A stretch of 64,000 bases of DNA, taken from Streptomyces sp. NRRL S-244. Lineage in GTDB: Bacteria > Actinomycetota > Actinomycetes > Streptomycetales > Streptomycetaceae. The stretch is taken from the NCBI RefSeq assembly GCF_000717915.1, contig NZ_JOCX01000019.1, forward strand, positions 1-64,000. The letters are read 5' to 3'. The position numbers were made by a program, and so were the translations under genes. The notes beneath the pieces are model-generated. The model made no database searches. It had not been told where the DNA came from and was given only the letters and a program-made list of their open reading frames with translations. Below are positions 32,244 to 39,463 of this stretch, piece after piece; position 1 is the first letter of the stretch; each line of letters begins with the position of its first letter.

Positions 32244-33073
32244 GGGAGCAGCCAATCGACGGGGCGCTGTGCGGGGAGGTGGACGGCTGCGGTGACCGGC
32301 GTCGTGGAGTCGAGGGCGTACGGGGGCCCGCCCTCGGTGGACCACCGGTAGCCGCTGGTGGTCGCGGAGGAGCGTTCGAGCTGTACGAGCACCGCGACGG
32401 GATTGCCCTGGCGGGCGAACTGGGCGGCGAGGCGGGCGTCCCCGAGGAAGCCGGCGATCTGCTCCGGCGTCTGGGGCGTACGCCCGACTTCCTTGACGCG
32501 CCCGCGCAACACGCCGAACCGCTGCCGGGGGGCGGACTGGACGTCCAGGTCGACGGCGGCCCCGACGCGGATCTCCGCACCGCCGGCGCCGGACGCGTAG
32601 ACCACAGCGACCAGCGGGTCGTCCGCGCCGCCCAGGCGCTCCAGGACGGCGAGGTCCGCACCCGTCGTCACGACGGCACCCGTCTTGGCGGCCAGGCTCG
32701 TCACCCGCCCCCCGGCCACGACGCGCACGGTCCGGTCGCCCTGCTCGGTGGCGACCTGGAGCAGGGGCGCGCCGGGGGAGAGCGACTGGCCCTCCTTGGC
32801 GAGCACGGCGGTGACCTGTCCGGAGTACGGGCTCTGGAGCAGATAACTGCCTTCGGCCCGGGTGAGGATGCCGGGGGCGCTCAGCTTGGAGGAAACCGAT
32901 CCGGTGAATGCCCAGAAACTCGCCGCGGCCATGACGAGGGCGGTGACGGCGAGCACGAATCGCCCCTGCGGGCGCGCGAACCGTACGGGCAGATCGAGTT
33001 CTTCGGGCGATTGCAGCCTGGAGAGCGCCTTTTGACGGAACTGCACGACCAGCGACCTGTCCTTCGAATGCAT
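32240..33073 (-). CDS. NHLM-type secretion (HlyD-like) membrane fusion protein
   Basis: 277 aa. It starts with the family pattern FRQKALSRLQSPEELD, then a single membrane helix (~38-60) and a lipoyl/barrel-sandwich domain (ILTRAEGSYLLQSPYSGQVTAVLAKEGQSLSPGAPLL). It is shorter than E. coli HlyD, as usual for this group. It would link the ABC exporter to the cell exterior. It lies downstream of the precursor gene, separated by two hairpins, and is translationally coupled to the C39 exporter. Confidence 0.9.
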   Translation of the reverse strand: MHSKDRSLVVQFRQKALSRLQSPEELDLPVRFARPQGRFVLAVTALVMAAASFWAFTGSVSSKLSAPGILTRAEGSYLLQSPYSGQVTAVLAKEGQSLSPGAPLLQVATEQGDRTVRVVAGGRVTSLAAKTGAVVTTGADLAVLERLGGADDPLVAVVYASGAGGAEIRVGAAVDLDVQSAPRQRFGVLRGRVKEVGRTPQTPEQIAGFLGDARLAAQFARQGNPVAVLVQLERSSATTSGYRWSTEGGPPYALDSTTPVTAAVHLPAQRPVDWLLP

Positions 33074-33088
33074 TTCACGACACGGGCA

Positions 33089-33114
33089 CGCGCGCGGGCA
33101 TCTGCCCGCGCGCG
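33089..33114 (-). terminator. Second hairpin between precursor and exporter genes
   Basis: CGCGCGCGGGCA (33089-33100) and TGCCCGCGCGCG (33103-33114) are perfect complements around TC, so the actual loop must open a few pairs. It sits 16 bp before the HlyD-like start on the minus strand. It may be a terminator, an RNA-stability element or a translation block. Confidence 0.55.
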
Positions 33115-33126
33115 GCCATGGGCACC

Positions 33127-33162
33127 CGTGAACCCCGGAACGCGTACGTCCCGGGGTTCACG
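33127..33162 (-). terminator. Attenuator-like hairpin after the precursor peptide gene
   Basis: CGTGAACCCCGG (33127-33138) pairs perfectly with CCGGGGTTCACG (33151-33162), and ACG/CGT can pair inside the loop. It lies 22 bp past the precursor stop. A read-through terminator here would give much more precursor mRNA than exporter mRNA, as is common in peptide operons. Confidence 0.75.
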
Positions 33163-33184
33163 CGCCCTGATGTACCGGCTCGGC

Positions 33185-33403
33185 TCAGAGGCCGGCGACA
33201 CCGGCGCGAACGCCGACGATGCCCTCGACCTGGCCGGGCAGGGCCTGCACGCCCTGGACGGTCTGGAGCGAGGTCACCGTGTTCAGGACGTGGAACACAT
33301 CGCCGGCCACACCGCCGAGAAGCCCACCGGAAATGCTGACACCGCCGGAAACCGCATCCAGTTCGTCGTCGGCGATCTCACGGGTCTCGATGTCGTTACG
33401 CAT
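33185..33403 (-). CDS. Double-glycine leader peptide, predicted exported precursor
   Basis: 72 aa. The leader (1-21) is MRNDIETREIADDELDAVSGG, with the E-L-D-x-V-S-G-G pattern recognised by C39 peptidases. The core of 51 residues is hydrophobic and Gly/Val-rich (GGLLGGVAGDVFHVLN) and has no Cys, so thioether lanthionines cannot form. Ser/Thr are few. GAAGGG lies 9 nt before the ATG. It is the first gene of an operon with membrane fusion, C39-ABC and ABC genes, so it is almost surely the exported peptide. The activity and any modification are unknown. Confidence 0.85.
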   Translation of the reverse strand: MRNDIETREIADDELDAVSGGVSISGGLLGGVAGDVFHVLNTVTSLQTVQGVQALPGQVEGIVGVRAGVAGL

Positions 33404-33701
33404 GATGTGCGCACCCTTCAGTCGTCTGATTGTTTCTCAATTGGCGCGGCCGTTCCGCGACAAGGCGGTTCCGACCACTTCCGAGGCCAGATGTAAGCAC
33501 GCGAACGGACGACCGGGCGAACCGTGTTGACGCTCTCGACCAAGCGATATGGCCATTCACCCGAGGGGCTTTCCGATTGATTCGGCGGATCGCCACGGGT
33601 TCTCCACAAGATCGGGTAACACGGAACGGCGGCGCGCGAGCCCGCACGACCAAACCGCCCCAAACCAGCCCATCTCCCCGCCCACGCCGAGGAGGAATGT
33701 A
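33404..33701. other. Intergenic region upstream of the peptide operon
   Basis: About 300 bp, less GC-rich than its neighbours, between the precursor start and the divergent small ORF/monooxygenase side. It should hold the promoter of the peptide operon, but I cannot fix -10/-35 boxes with confidence. No further precursor copy was found in either strand. Confidence 0.5.
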
Positions 33702-33734
33702 ATGGGAGGCATCCCCTCCACTTTCACCGGGTGA
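33702..33734 (+). CDS. Possible 10-codon leader ORF
   Basis: ATG at 33702 preceded by a perfect GGAGGA (33691-33696, 5-nt spacing) opens MGGIPSTFTG, which ends at TGA 33732-33734. The Shine-Dalgarno is the best in this region. It lies 275 bp ahead of the FAD monooxygenase ATG. It might be an upstream leader ORF or a start for a different frame; no homology is expected at this length. Confidence 0.3.
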   Translation: MGGIPSTFTG

Positions 33735-34009
33735 AGATTTCCGGGAGCGACACAACGCGACGCACCGGCAACGCTCCGCACTGGAACCCGGGTTGGGGTG
33801 CGGCTCACCGCGCCCCGGGGACACCGCCCGTGGCACTCCCCCGGCAGCCCGGGAACGGCGGTGCCTTCCAGGCCGCCGACGGTACTATCAACTCCCCATC
33901 CGGGAGCGCGGGTTGTGACGACCGTCGGCCGAGCCGGCCCGGGCCCGGCGAGGGTGGCAGCAGGCCGTCGGGCAGGCCCGCGGCCCCGGCGAAGGGCGAG
34001 GACGGACCG

Positions 34010-35272
34010 ATGAAAGTGACCGTCGTCGGCGGCGGTATCGCCGGACTGACCTGCGCCCTGAGCCTGCACGCCGCCGGCTTCGAGCCACGGGTGCGCGAAG
34101 CGGCGCGGAAGGTCGAGGCGGTCGGCGTGGGGATCAACCTGCTGCCGCACGCCGTCCGGGAACTCTCCGAGCTCGGCCTGGACCGCGAGCTGGCCTCCGT
34201 CGCGCTGCCCCCGCACCGGCTGAGCTACCGCGACCGTACGGGCGAGGCGGTCTGGGAGGAGCCCCTGGGACGCGCGGCCGGATACCACTGGCCCCAGTAC
34301 TCCGTCCACCGCGGCCGTCTGCAGATGCTCCTGCTGACGGCGGTGCGCGAGCGGCTGGGGCCGGACTCGGTCCGTACCGGCCTGCGCTTCCAGAGGTTCG
34401 AGCAGACCCCGGGCGGCGTCCGCGCCCATTTCCTGGACCGGTCGAGCGGCCTGCCCGTGGTCGACGACGCCGACGTGCTGGTCGGCGCCGACGGCATCGA
34501 CTCGGCGGTCCGCGCCCAGCTCTTCCCGCACGAGAGCCCCCCGAAGGGGAACGGCGTCCACATGTGGCGCGCGGTCGCGCACCACCCGCACGTCCTCGAC
34601 GGCCGTTCGATCGTGGTGGCCGGGGGCACCCCCGGCGCGAAGTTCGTCGCCTACCCGATCGAGGACCCCGCGACCGCGGCCGCGACCGGCGACGCCCTGG
34701 TGAACTGGGTGCTGGAGGTGCGCCACGGGCCGTCCGCCCCGCCTCCGGACGGCCCCGGCCGTCGCGTCACCGCGGCGGAGGCGCGCGCCGGGCTGTCGTC
34801 CTGGCAGCTGCCGTGGATCGACCTCACGACGCTCGCCGAGCGCTCTTCGGCGATCTTCGAGTACCCGATGCTCGACCGCGATCCCCTGCCCCGCTGGAGC
34901 TTCGGGCGGGTCACCCTGCTCGGCGACGCCGCACACCCGATGTTCCCCATGGGCATGAACGGAGGATCCCAGTCCATCGTGGACACGCGCGTGCTGGCCT
35001 GGTGCCTGGCCCGGGAGCACGAGCCCGTGGCCGCGCTCCGCCGCTACGACCGGATGCGCCGGCCGGCCGTCAACGCGATCGTGCTGGCCAACCGGAACCT
35101 GGGACCGGAAGAGATCATCGCGCGAGCCGAGGAGCACGGCGGAGCCCTGCCCGGCGAACGGGCCGAACAGATCGCGACCCACTACAGGAGGCTGGCCGGC
35201 GCCACCGTGGCAGACGTCAACACCCACCGGTCCTGGACGGTCCGGCACCCTGCCGCGGACCCGACGCCCTGA
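34010..35272 (+). CDS. FAD-dependent monooxygenase, salicylate-hydroxylase-like
   Basis: 420 aa. The N-terminal Rossmann motif VTVVGGGIAGLTCALSLHAAGF binds FAD. The DG motif is in VLVGADGIDSAVR, and the GD motif in LLGDAAHPMFPMGMNGGSQS, all features of group A flavoprotein monooxygenases that hydroxylate aromatic rings using NAD(P)H. ATG 34010 fits the family; the ORF extends 93 codons upstream to GTG 33731 but that part is Pro/Gly low-complexity. It is divergent from the peptide operon, 606 bp away. The substrate is unknown. Confidence 0.9.
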   Translation: MKVTVVGGGIAGLTCALSLHAAGFEPRVREAARKVEAVGVGINLLPHAVRELSELGLDRELASVALPPHRLSYRDRTGEAVWEEPLGRAAGYHWPQYSVHRGRLQMLLLTAVRERLGPDSVRTGLRFQRFEQTPGGVRAHFLDRSSGLPVVDDADVLVGADGIDSAVRAQLFPHESPPKGNGVHMWRAVAHHPHVLDGRSIVVAGGTPGAKFVAYPIEDPATAAATGDALVNWVLEVRHGPSAPPPDGPGRRVTAAEARAGLSSWQLPWIDLTTLAERSSAIFEYPMLDRDPLPRWSFGRVTLLGDAAHPMFPMGMNGGSQSIVDTRVLAWCLAREHEPVAALRRYDRMRRPAVNAIVLANRNLGPEEIIARAEEHGGALPGERAEQIATHYRRLAGATVADVNTHRSWTVRHPAADPTP

Positions 35273-35321
35273 ACCCGGCGGGCGTCCTTGACTGCCTACG
35301 GGATCAGCCGGTTCACCTGGC

Positions 35322-36038
35322 TCAGCCGGTGTCGAGGCCGTCGACCAGGCGGTTCAGGAACCGGGTGAAGGTGGCGTCCGGGGTGAGGGGGCGTCCGGGG
35401 GTGGAGAGGGCTTCGGCGAGTTCCGGGTGGTGGCCGTCCGCGGCGACGACGGCGAGGTACCGGACTTCGGCCGCGGCCCGGTCCGGGGACTGCGTCAGCG
35501 CGGCCTGCGCGATCTCGTGGGCGACGTGCCCGGCCACGAATGCAGTGAGCTGGGCGAAGACCTCCAGCTTCGCGGCACCGTCCAGTCCGGCGGGCCGCAG
35601 GGCGGCGAGCGCACGCTCCAGGAAGGCAAGGGTGTGGGGCCCCGGGACGCGGCGGGTGGTCAGGGCGGCCGGCAGCCAGGGGTGCCGCAGCATGTGGGCG
35701 CGCTGGAGGTGGGCGATCGCCTTCAGGTCGGCGCGCCAGTCGCCGGTGAGCGCGTGCGCGGCCGGCAGTTCGCCGCTGACGTGGTCGACCATCAGGTGCA
35801 GCAGCGTCTCCTTGTCGGGGGCGTAGCTGTAGAGCGACATGACGCCGGCTCCGACCTGTGCGGCGACCTTCCGCATGGTGACCGCTTCGAGCCCTTCCGC
35901 GTCCGCCAGGGCCACGGCCGCCGCGGTGATCACCTCTCGGCTGTAGGCGGGTTTGCGGCCCCTGCGGGGCTGGTCGGAGCCCAGCCAGAGCTGCTGGGGG
36001 TCGACACCCGGAGCGCCGGCATTTCCTTCGCGGGGCAC
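35322..36038 (-). CDS. TetR-family repressor
   Basis: 238 aa. The helix-turn-helix lies at ~30-75 (AYSREVITAAAVALADAEGLEAVTMRKVAAQVGAGVMSLYSYAPDKETLL). The C-terminal domain (~90-235) resembles the TetR_C_1 type. GTG 36038 follows AGGAGAGGAG. It is divergent from a CocE/NonD-like hydrolase, and a clear palindrome lies between them, so it likely represses both genes. The inducer is unknown. Confidence 0.9.
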   Translation of the reverse strand: MPREGNAGAPGVDPQQLWLGSDQPRRGRKPAYSREVITAAAVALADAEGLEAVTMRKVAAQVGAGVMSLYSYAPDKETLLHLMVDHVSGELPAAHALTGDWRADLKAIAHLQRAHMLRHPWLPAALTTRRVPGPHTLAFLERALAALRPAGLDGAAKLEVFAQLTAFVAGHVAHEIAQAALTQSPDRAAAEVRYLAVVAADGHHPELAEALSTPGRPLTPDATFTRFLNRLVDGLDTG

Positions 36039-36100
36039 GGCCCACGCTCCTCTCCTTGATCGGCGGCCCTGTGCGGGCCCAGTCAAGCATGCTCTATTCT

Positions 36101-36113
36101 CGTACAGTGTACG
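36101..36113. promoter_or_regulatory. TetR-type operator palindrome
   Basis: CGTACAGTGTACG has perfect 6-bp arms around a central G. It lies 63 bp upstream of the TetR start and 20 bp upstream of the hydrolase start, where it would overlap the hydrolase promoter. CGTACA/TGTACG half sites are typical for TetR operators in streptomycetes. Confidence 0.7.
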
Positions 36114-36132
36114 GAAATCAAGGAGGGGAACG

Positions 36133-37842
36133 ATGACGTCACCCACGCACGGTCCTGTGTCGAAGCCGACCTGGGCACCGCCTGCCGGCAAACCGCCGCT
36201 GTCCGCACGGATGATGAGGGCGACGTGGCGCCGCCTCCCGGCCAAACTGCACGATGTCGGGTGGGAGCCCGGGCTGGCGGTGCCGGGCGCCGACGGCAGC
36301 CCGCTGATCACGGACCACTACTTCCCGCGCGCCGAGGGCGACTTCCCCACCCTCCTGGTGCGCTCGCCGTACGGCAGGGGCCTGCCGTGGTCCCCCATGT
36401 ACGGCCTGCTCTTCGCCGAACAGGGCTTCCACGTGGTCCTGCAGAGCTGCCGCGGAACCGGCGGTTCGGGGGGTGAGTTCGACCTGTGGCGCAACGAGGC
36501 CGCCGACGGCCGGGCCACGGTCTCCTGGCTGCGCGAGCAACCCTGGTTCAACGGAACACTGGGAACCGTCGGCCCCAGTTACCTGGCCTACACCCAATGG
36601 GCCCTCGCCCTGGACCCGCCGCCGGAACTGAAGGCGATGGTGGCGCAGGTGAGCCTGCACGATCCCCACGCCCTGTTCCACCGGGGCGGCGCGCTGCACC
36701 TGGAAACCGCCCTGGCCGTCGGCCTGGGCATGAACTACCAGCACCAGGGCATGGGACCGTTCCTGAAGGCGACACTGCGCCTCCAGCGCCGACTGCGCGA
36801 TGTCACCACCGCGAAGCCGCTGCGCGGGGCGTACGCGTCAGCCCTCGGGGGCGAACTGCCCTGGCTGGACGGCGTCATGACACACCCGGACGCCAAGGAC
36901 CCCTACTGGAACGGCGCGTCGTCGGCCCGGTCGGCGGAGCGACTGCGCGTGCCCACAGCGCTGATCACGGGATGGCACGACGCGCTGGCCGACCAGACCT
37001 TGGAACAGTACGACCGGCTGCGCGCGGCCGGCTGCGAGACCGCCCTGCTCGTCGGCCCCTGGACCCACACCTCCGCCCTGCAACAGGGATGGCCCGAGGT
37101 GTTCGCCGAGAGCCTCGCCTGGCTGCGCGCCCACCTCGACGCCGATCCCTCGGGCCTGCGCCCCACGAGGGTGCGCGTGCACATCGGCGGCGAGAACGCC
37201 TGGCGCAACCTCGCCGACTGGCCTCCGGCCACGGACCTCAGCCCGTGGTTCCCCACCGCGCAGGGGCATCTCACCCGGCAGGCCCCCACGGACTCCGCGG
37301 CCGTGGCGTCGTTCCGCCACGACCCGGAGGACCCGACCCCCTCCCTCGGCGGCTCCGTCCTCTCCCGTACGGCCGGCCCGCGCGACAACCGCACCCTGGA
37401 GGCCCGGGAGGACGTACTGACGTTCACCGGTCCTCCGCTGACCGAGCCCGTGGACGTCCTCGGGCCGGTCTCCGCCCGCCTGTCCATCTCCACGGACACC
37501 GGTCACACCGACGTCTTCACCCGCCTGTGCGACGTGGACGCACAGGGCCGTTCCGTCAACGTCTGCGACGGACTGGGCCGCCTGCGGACGGACGGGCAGG
37601 AGCCGTCGCAGATCACCGTGCCGATGAGCTCCACCGCCCACCGCTTCGCCATCGGCCACCGCATGCGCTGGCAGATCAGCGCAGGCGCCCACCCGCGCTA
37701 CGCCCGCAATCCCGGCACCGGCGAATCGCAGATGGACGCCACCGCCTTCACACCGGTGCACATCACCCTGCACGCGGACTCGGCCCTGCTGCTCGGGACG
37801 GACACCCGCGCCTGTGAACCCGGCCCTGCGCCCAACGGCTGA
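36133..37842 (+). CDS. CocE/NonD family alpha/beta hydrolase (peptidase S15-like)
   Basis: 569 aa. The alpha/beta-hydrolase domain has nucleophile Ser in GTVGPSYLAYTQW, Asp in ITGWHDALADQT and His in VGPWTHTSAL. A C-terminal jelly-roll domain (~350-569) is typical of X-Pro dipeptidyl-peptidase/CocE proteins. Members cleave esters, amides or acyl-peptide bonds; the substrate here cannot be assigned. AGGAGGGG lies before ATG 36133. Control by the divergent TetR protein is likely. Confidence 0.9.
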   Translation: MTSPTHGPVSKPTWAPPAGKPPLSARMMRATWRRLPAKLHDVGWEPGLAVPGADGSPLITDHYFPRAEGDFPTLLVRSPYGRGLPWSPMYGLLFAEQGFHVVLQSCRGTGGSGGEFDLWRNEAADGRATVSWLREQPWFNGTLGTVGPSYLAYTQWALALDPPPELKAMVAQVSLHDPHALFHRGGALHLETALAVGLGMNYQHQGMGPFLKATLRLQRRLRDVTTAKPLRGAYASALGGELPWLDGVMTHPDAKDPYWNGASSARSAERLRVPTALITGWHDALADQTLEQYDRLRAAGCETALLVGPWTHTSALQQGWPEVFAESLAWLRAHLDADPSGLRPTRVRVHIGGENAWRNLADWPPATDLSPWFPTAQGHLTRQAPTDSAAVASFRHDPEDPTPSLGGSVLSRTAGPRDNRTLEAREDVLTFTGPPLTEPVDVLGPVSARLSISTDTGHTDVFTRLCDVDAQGRSVNVCDGLGRLRTDGQEPSQITVPMSSTAHRFAIGHRMRWQISAGAHPRYARNPGTGESQMDATAFTPVHITLHADSALLLGTDTRACEPGPAPNG

Positions 37843-37853
37843 CCACCCGCCGC

Positions 37854-39183
37854 TCAGAGCAGCGCCTCCAGCCTGATGGGCAGGTCCGTCAGGCGTTTGC
37901 CGGTGGCGTTGAACACCGCGTTCCCGATGGCGGCCGGGACTCCCACGATGGTGATCTCCCCCAGGCCCTTGACCCCGATGGGATCGGCCAGGGGGTCCTC
38001 GGTGTGGATGAAGGCGGCGTCCAGTTCGGGAACGTCGGCGTTGACCGGGACCAGGTAGTCGGCCAGGCTCGCGTTGACGATCCGGCCGTCACGGTGGTCC
38101 GTGACCGTGCCCTCCAGCAGGGCCATCCCGATCCCGCCCACCATGCCGCCGATGGCCTGGCTGTGGGCCAGTTTGGGGCTGACCGTGTACGGAGGTGATG
38201 AGTTCACCCGGCCTCAGGTCCTGTTCCCGGTGCGGGGTGTTCCCCGGCCGCAGGAAGAACTCCGCGACCGGGACCGCTCGGGTGCCCTCCGTGCTCCGCA
38301 GCCGGACGACGGCGTCCAAGGCCACCAGCGCCACGGCGAGGTCCGAGGGGTGGGTGGCCACGCAGTGCGCGCCGGCGCCCAGGACCGCTTGCATCCGGTT
38401 GTCACCGTCGGCGGCGTCGCACCCCGTGCCGGGTGAGCGCCTGTTGCACGCCGAGTGCACGTCCCGGAAGTAGGGGCAGCGGGGGCGCTGCATGAGGTTC
38501 CCGCCGATGGAGGCCATGTTGCGCAGCTGCGCAGAGGCGCCCAGCTCCAGTGACTGCGCGATGACGGGGTACCGGGAGCGTACGTCCGGGTGCGCGGCGA
38601 GCTCGCTCATCCGGACCAGGGCACCCACCCGCAGGCCTTCCGACGGCACGGCGATGTCCCGGTGCGGGAGACCGTTGATGTCGACCACGCGGGACGGGCG
38701 TTCGACGGTCTCGCGCATCAGGTCGACCAGTGTCGTGCCGCCCGCGATGTAGCGGCCGCCGTCGGCCCCGGCGGCCGGCGCGGCGCGCTCGGTCGCCGTG
38801 ACGATGTTCGTGTAGGCGCCGCAGCGACAGAGGTTGCCGCTCATCCACTCGCGGATCTCCTCCCGGGAGCGGGCGTGCCCTTCCGCGATGCAGGCCGCCC
38901 CCGAGACGATCTGGCCCGGCGTGCAGTACCCACACTGCAGCCCGTCGTGGTCGATGAACGCCTGCTGGAGGGGGTGCAGACGGCCGCCGCGCGCGAGTCC
39001 CTCGATCGTGGTGACGTGCGCGCCGTCGTGCATGACGGCGAACGTGAGGCAGGAGTTGACCCTGCGGTCGTCGACCAGGACCGTGCACGCCCCGCAGGCT
39101 CCCTGGTCACAGCCCTTCTTCGTGCCGGGCAGCCCCAGGTGCTCCCGCAGGAGGCCGAGGAGCGACGTCCTGCTGTCCACCAC
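37854..39183 (-). pseudogene. Collapsed xanthine-dehydrogenase-type (YagTSR-like) operon remnant
   Basis: Parts of three subunits remain, in gene order. (1) A 2Fe-2S subunit (~39183-38800) with both clusters' Cys (GCDQGACGACTVLVD; CGYCTPGQ; GNLCRCGAYTN) but no proper start: the in-frame sequence before GTG 39183 still reads DGERRSA, so the original N-terminus is lost. (2) This runs without a stop into an FAD subunit (RYIAGGTTLVDLMRE; MASIGGNLMQRPRCPYF) lacking its own N-terminus and breaking off at RPGELITS (~38205). (3) After a frame change come the last ~115 residues of the molybdopterin subunit (SPKLAHSQAIGGM... ADPIGVKGLGEITIVGVPAA). Most of the catalytic subunit is gone. Confidence 0.85.
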
Positions 39184-39299
39184 CGCGGACCGCCGCTCCC
39201 CGTCGACATCACCAGGAAACGCCGTCGGCCCACGGCGGACGCGCCACCGAACCCACCTGGACGCACTGGACCACCCACGCGAATACTCAGAGAGAACGA

Positions 39300-39320
39300 A
39301 CTGCTACTCACTGTAGCAGT
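39300..39320. promoter_or_regulatory. 8-bp-arm dyad upstream of the GH15 gene
   Basis: ACTGCTAC (39300-39307) and GTAGCAGT (39313-39320) are perfect inverted repeats with a 5-nt spacer, 143 bp before the GH15 start. It has no T tract and lies in the region upstream of a plus-strand gene, so an operator is more likely than a terminator. Confidence 0.45.
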
Positions 39321-39463
39321 GGGGCCGGGGCGCCCTCCCGGACGATCACCCCGAGTCACGCGTCCGACGCAGCGGTCTAGCATGAAAAGCAAGGTGGCAA
39401 GGGGGCAAGGTTTCATCCCCAGGCCCAGGCCCGGGCCCCGGCCCCGGCGGCAGGGAGGCCGGT

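Noticed and set aside
33185..33403. Lanthipeptide (type A2) label for the precursor
   Set aside because: The leader resembles that class, but the core has no Cys and no LanM-type enzyme is present.
33731..34009. N-terminal extension of the FAD monooxygenase from GTG 33731
   Set aside because: The extra 93 codons are Pro/Gly-rich and precede a perfect Rossmann start at ATG 34010.
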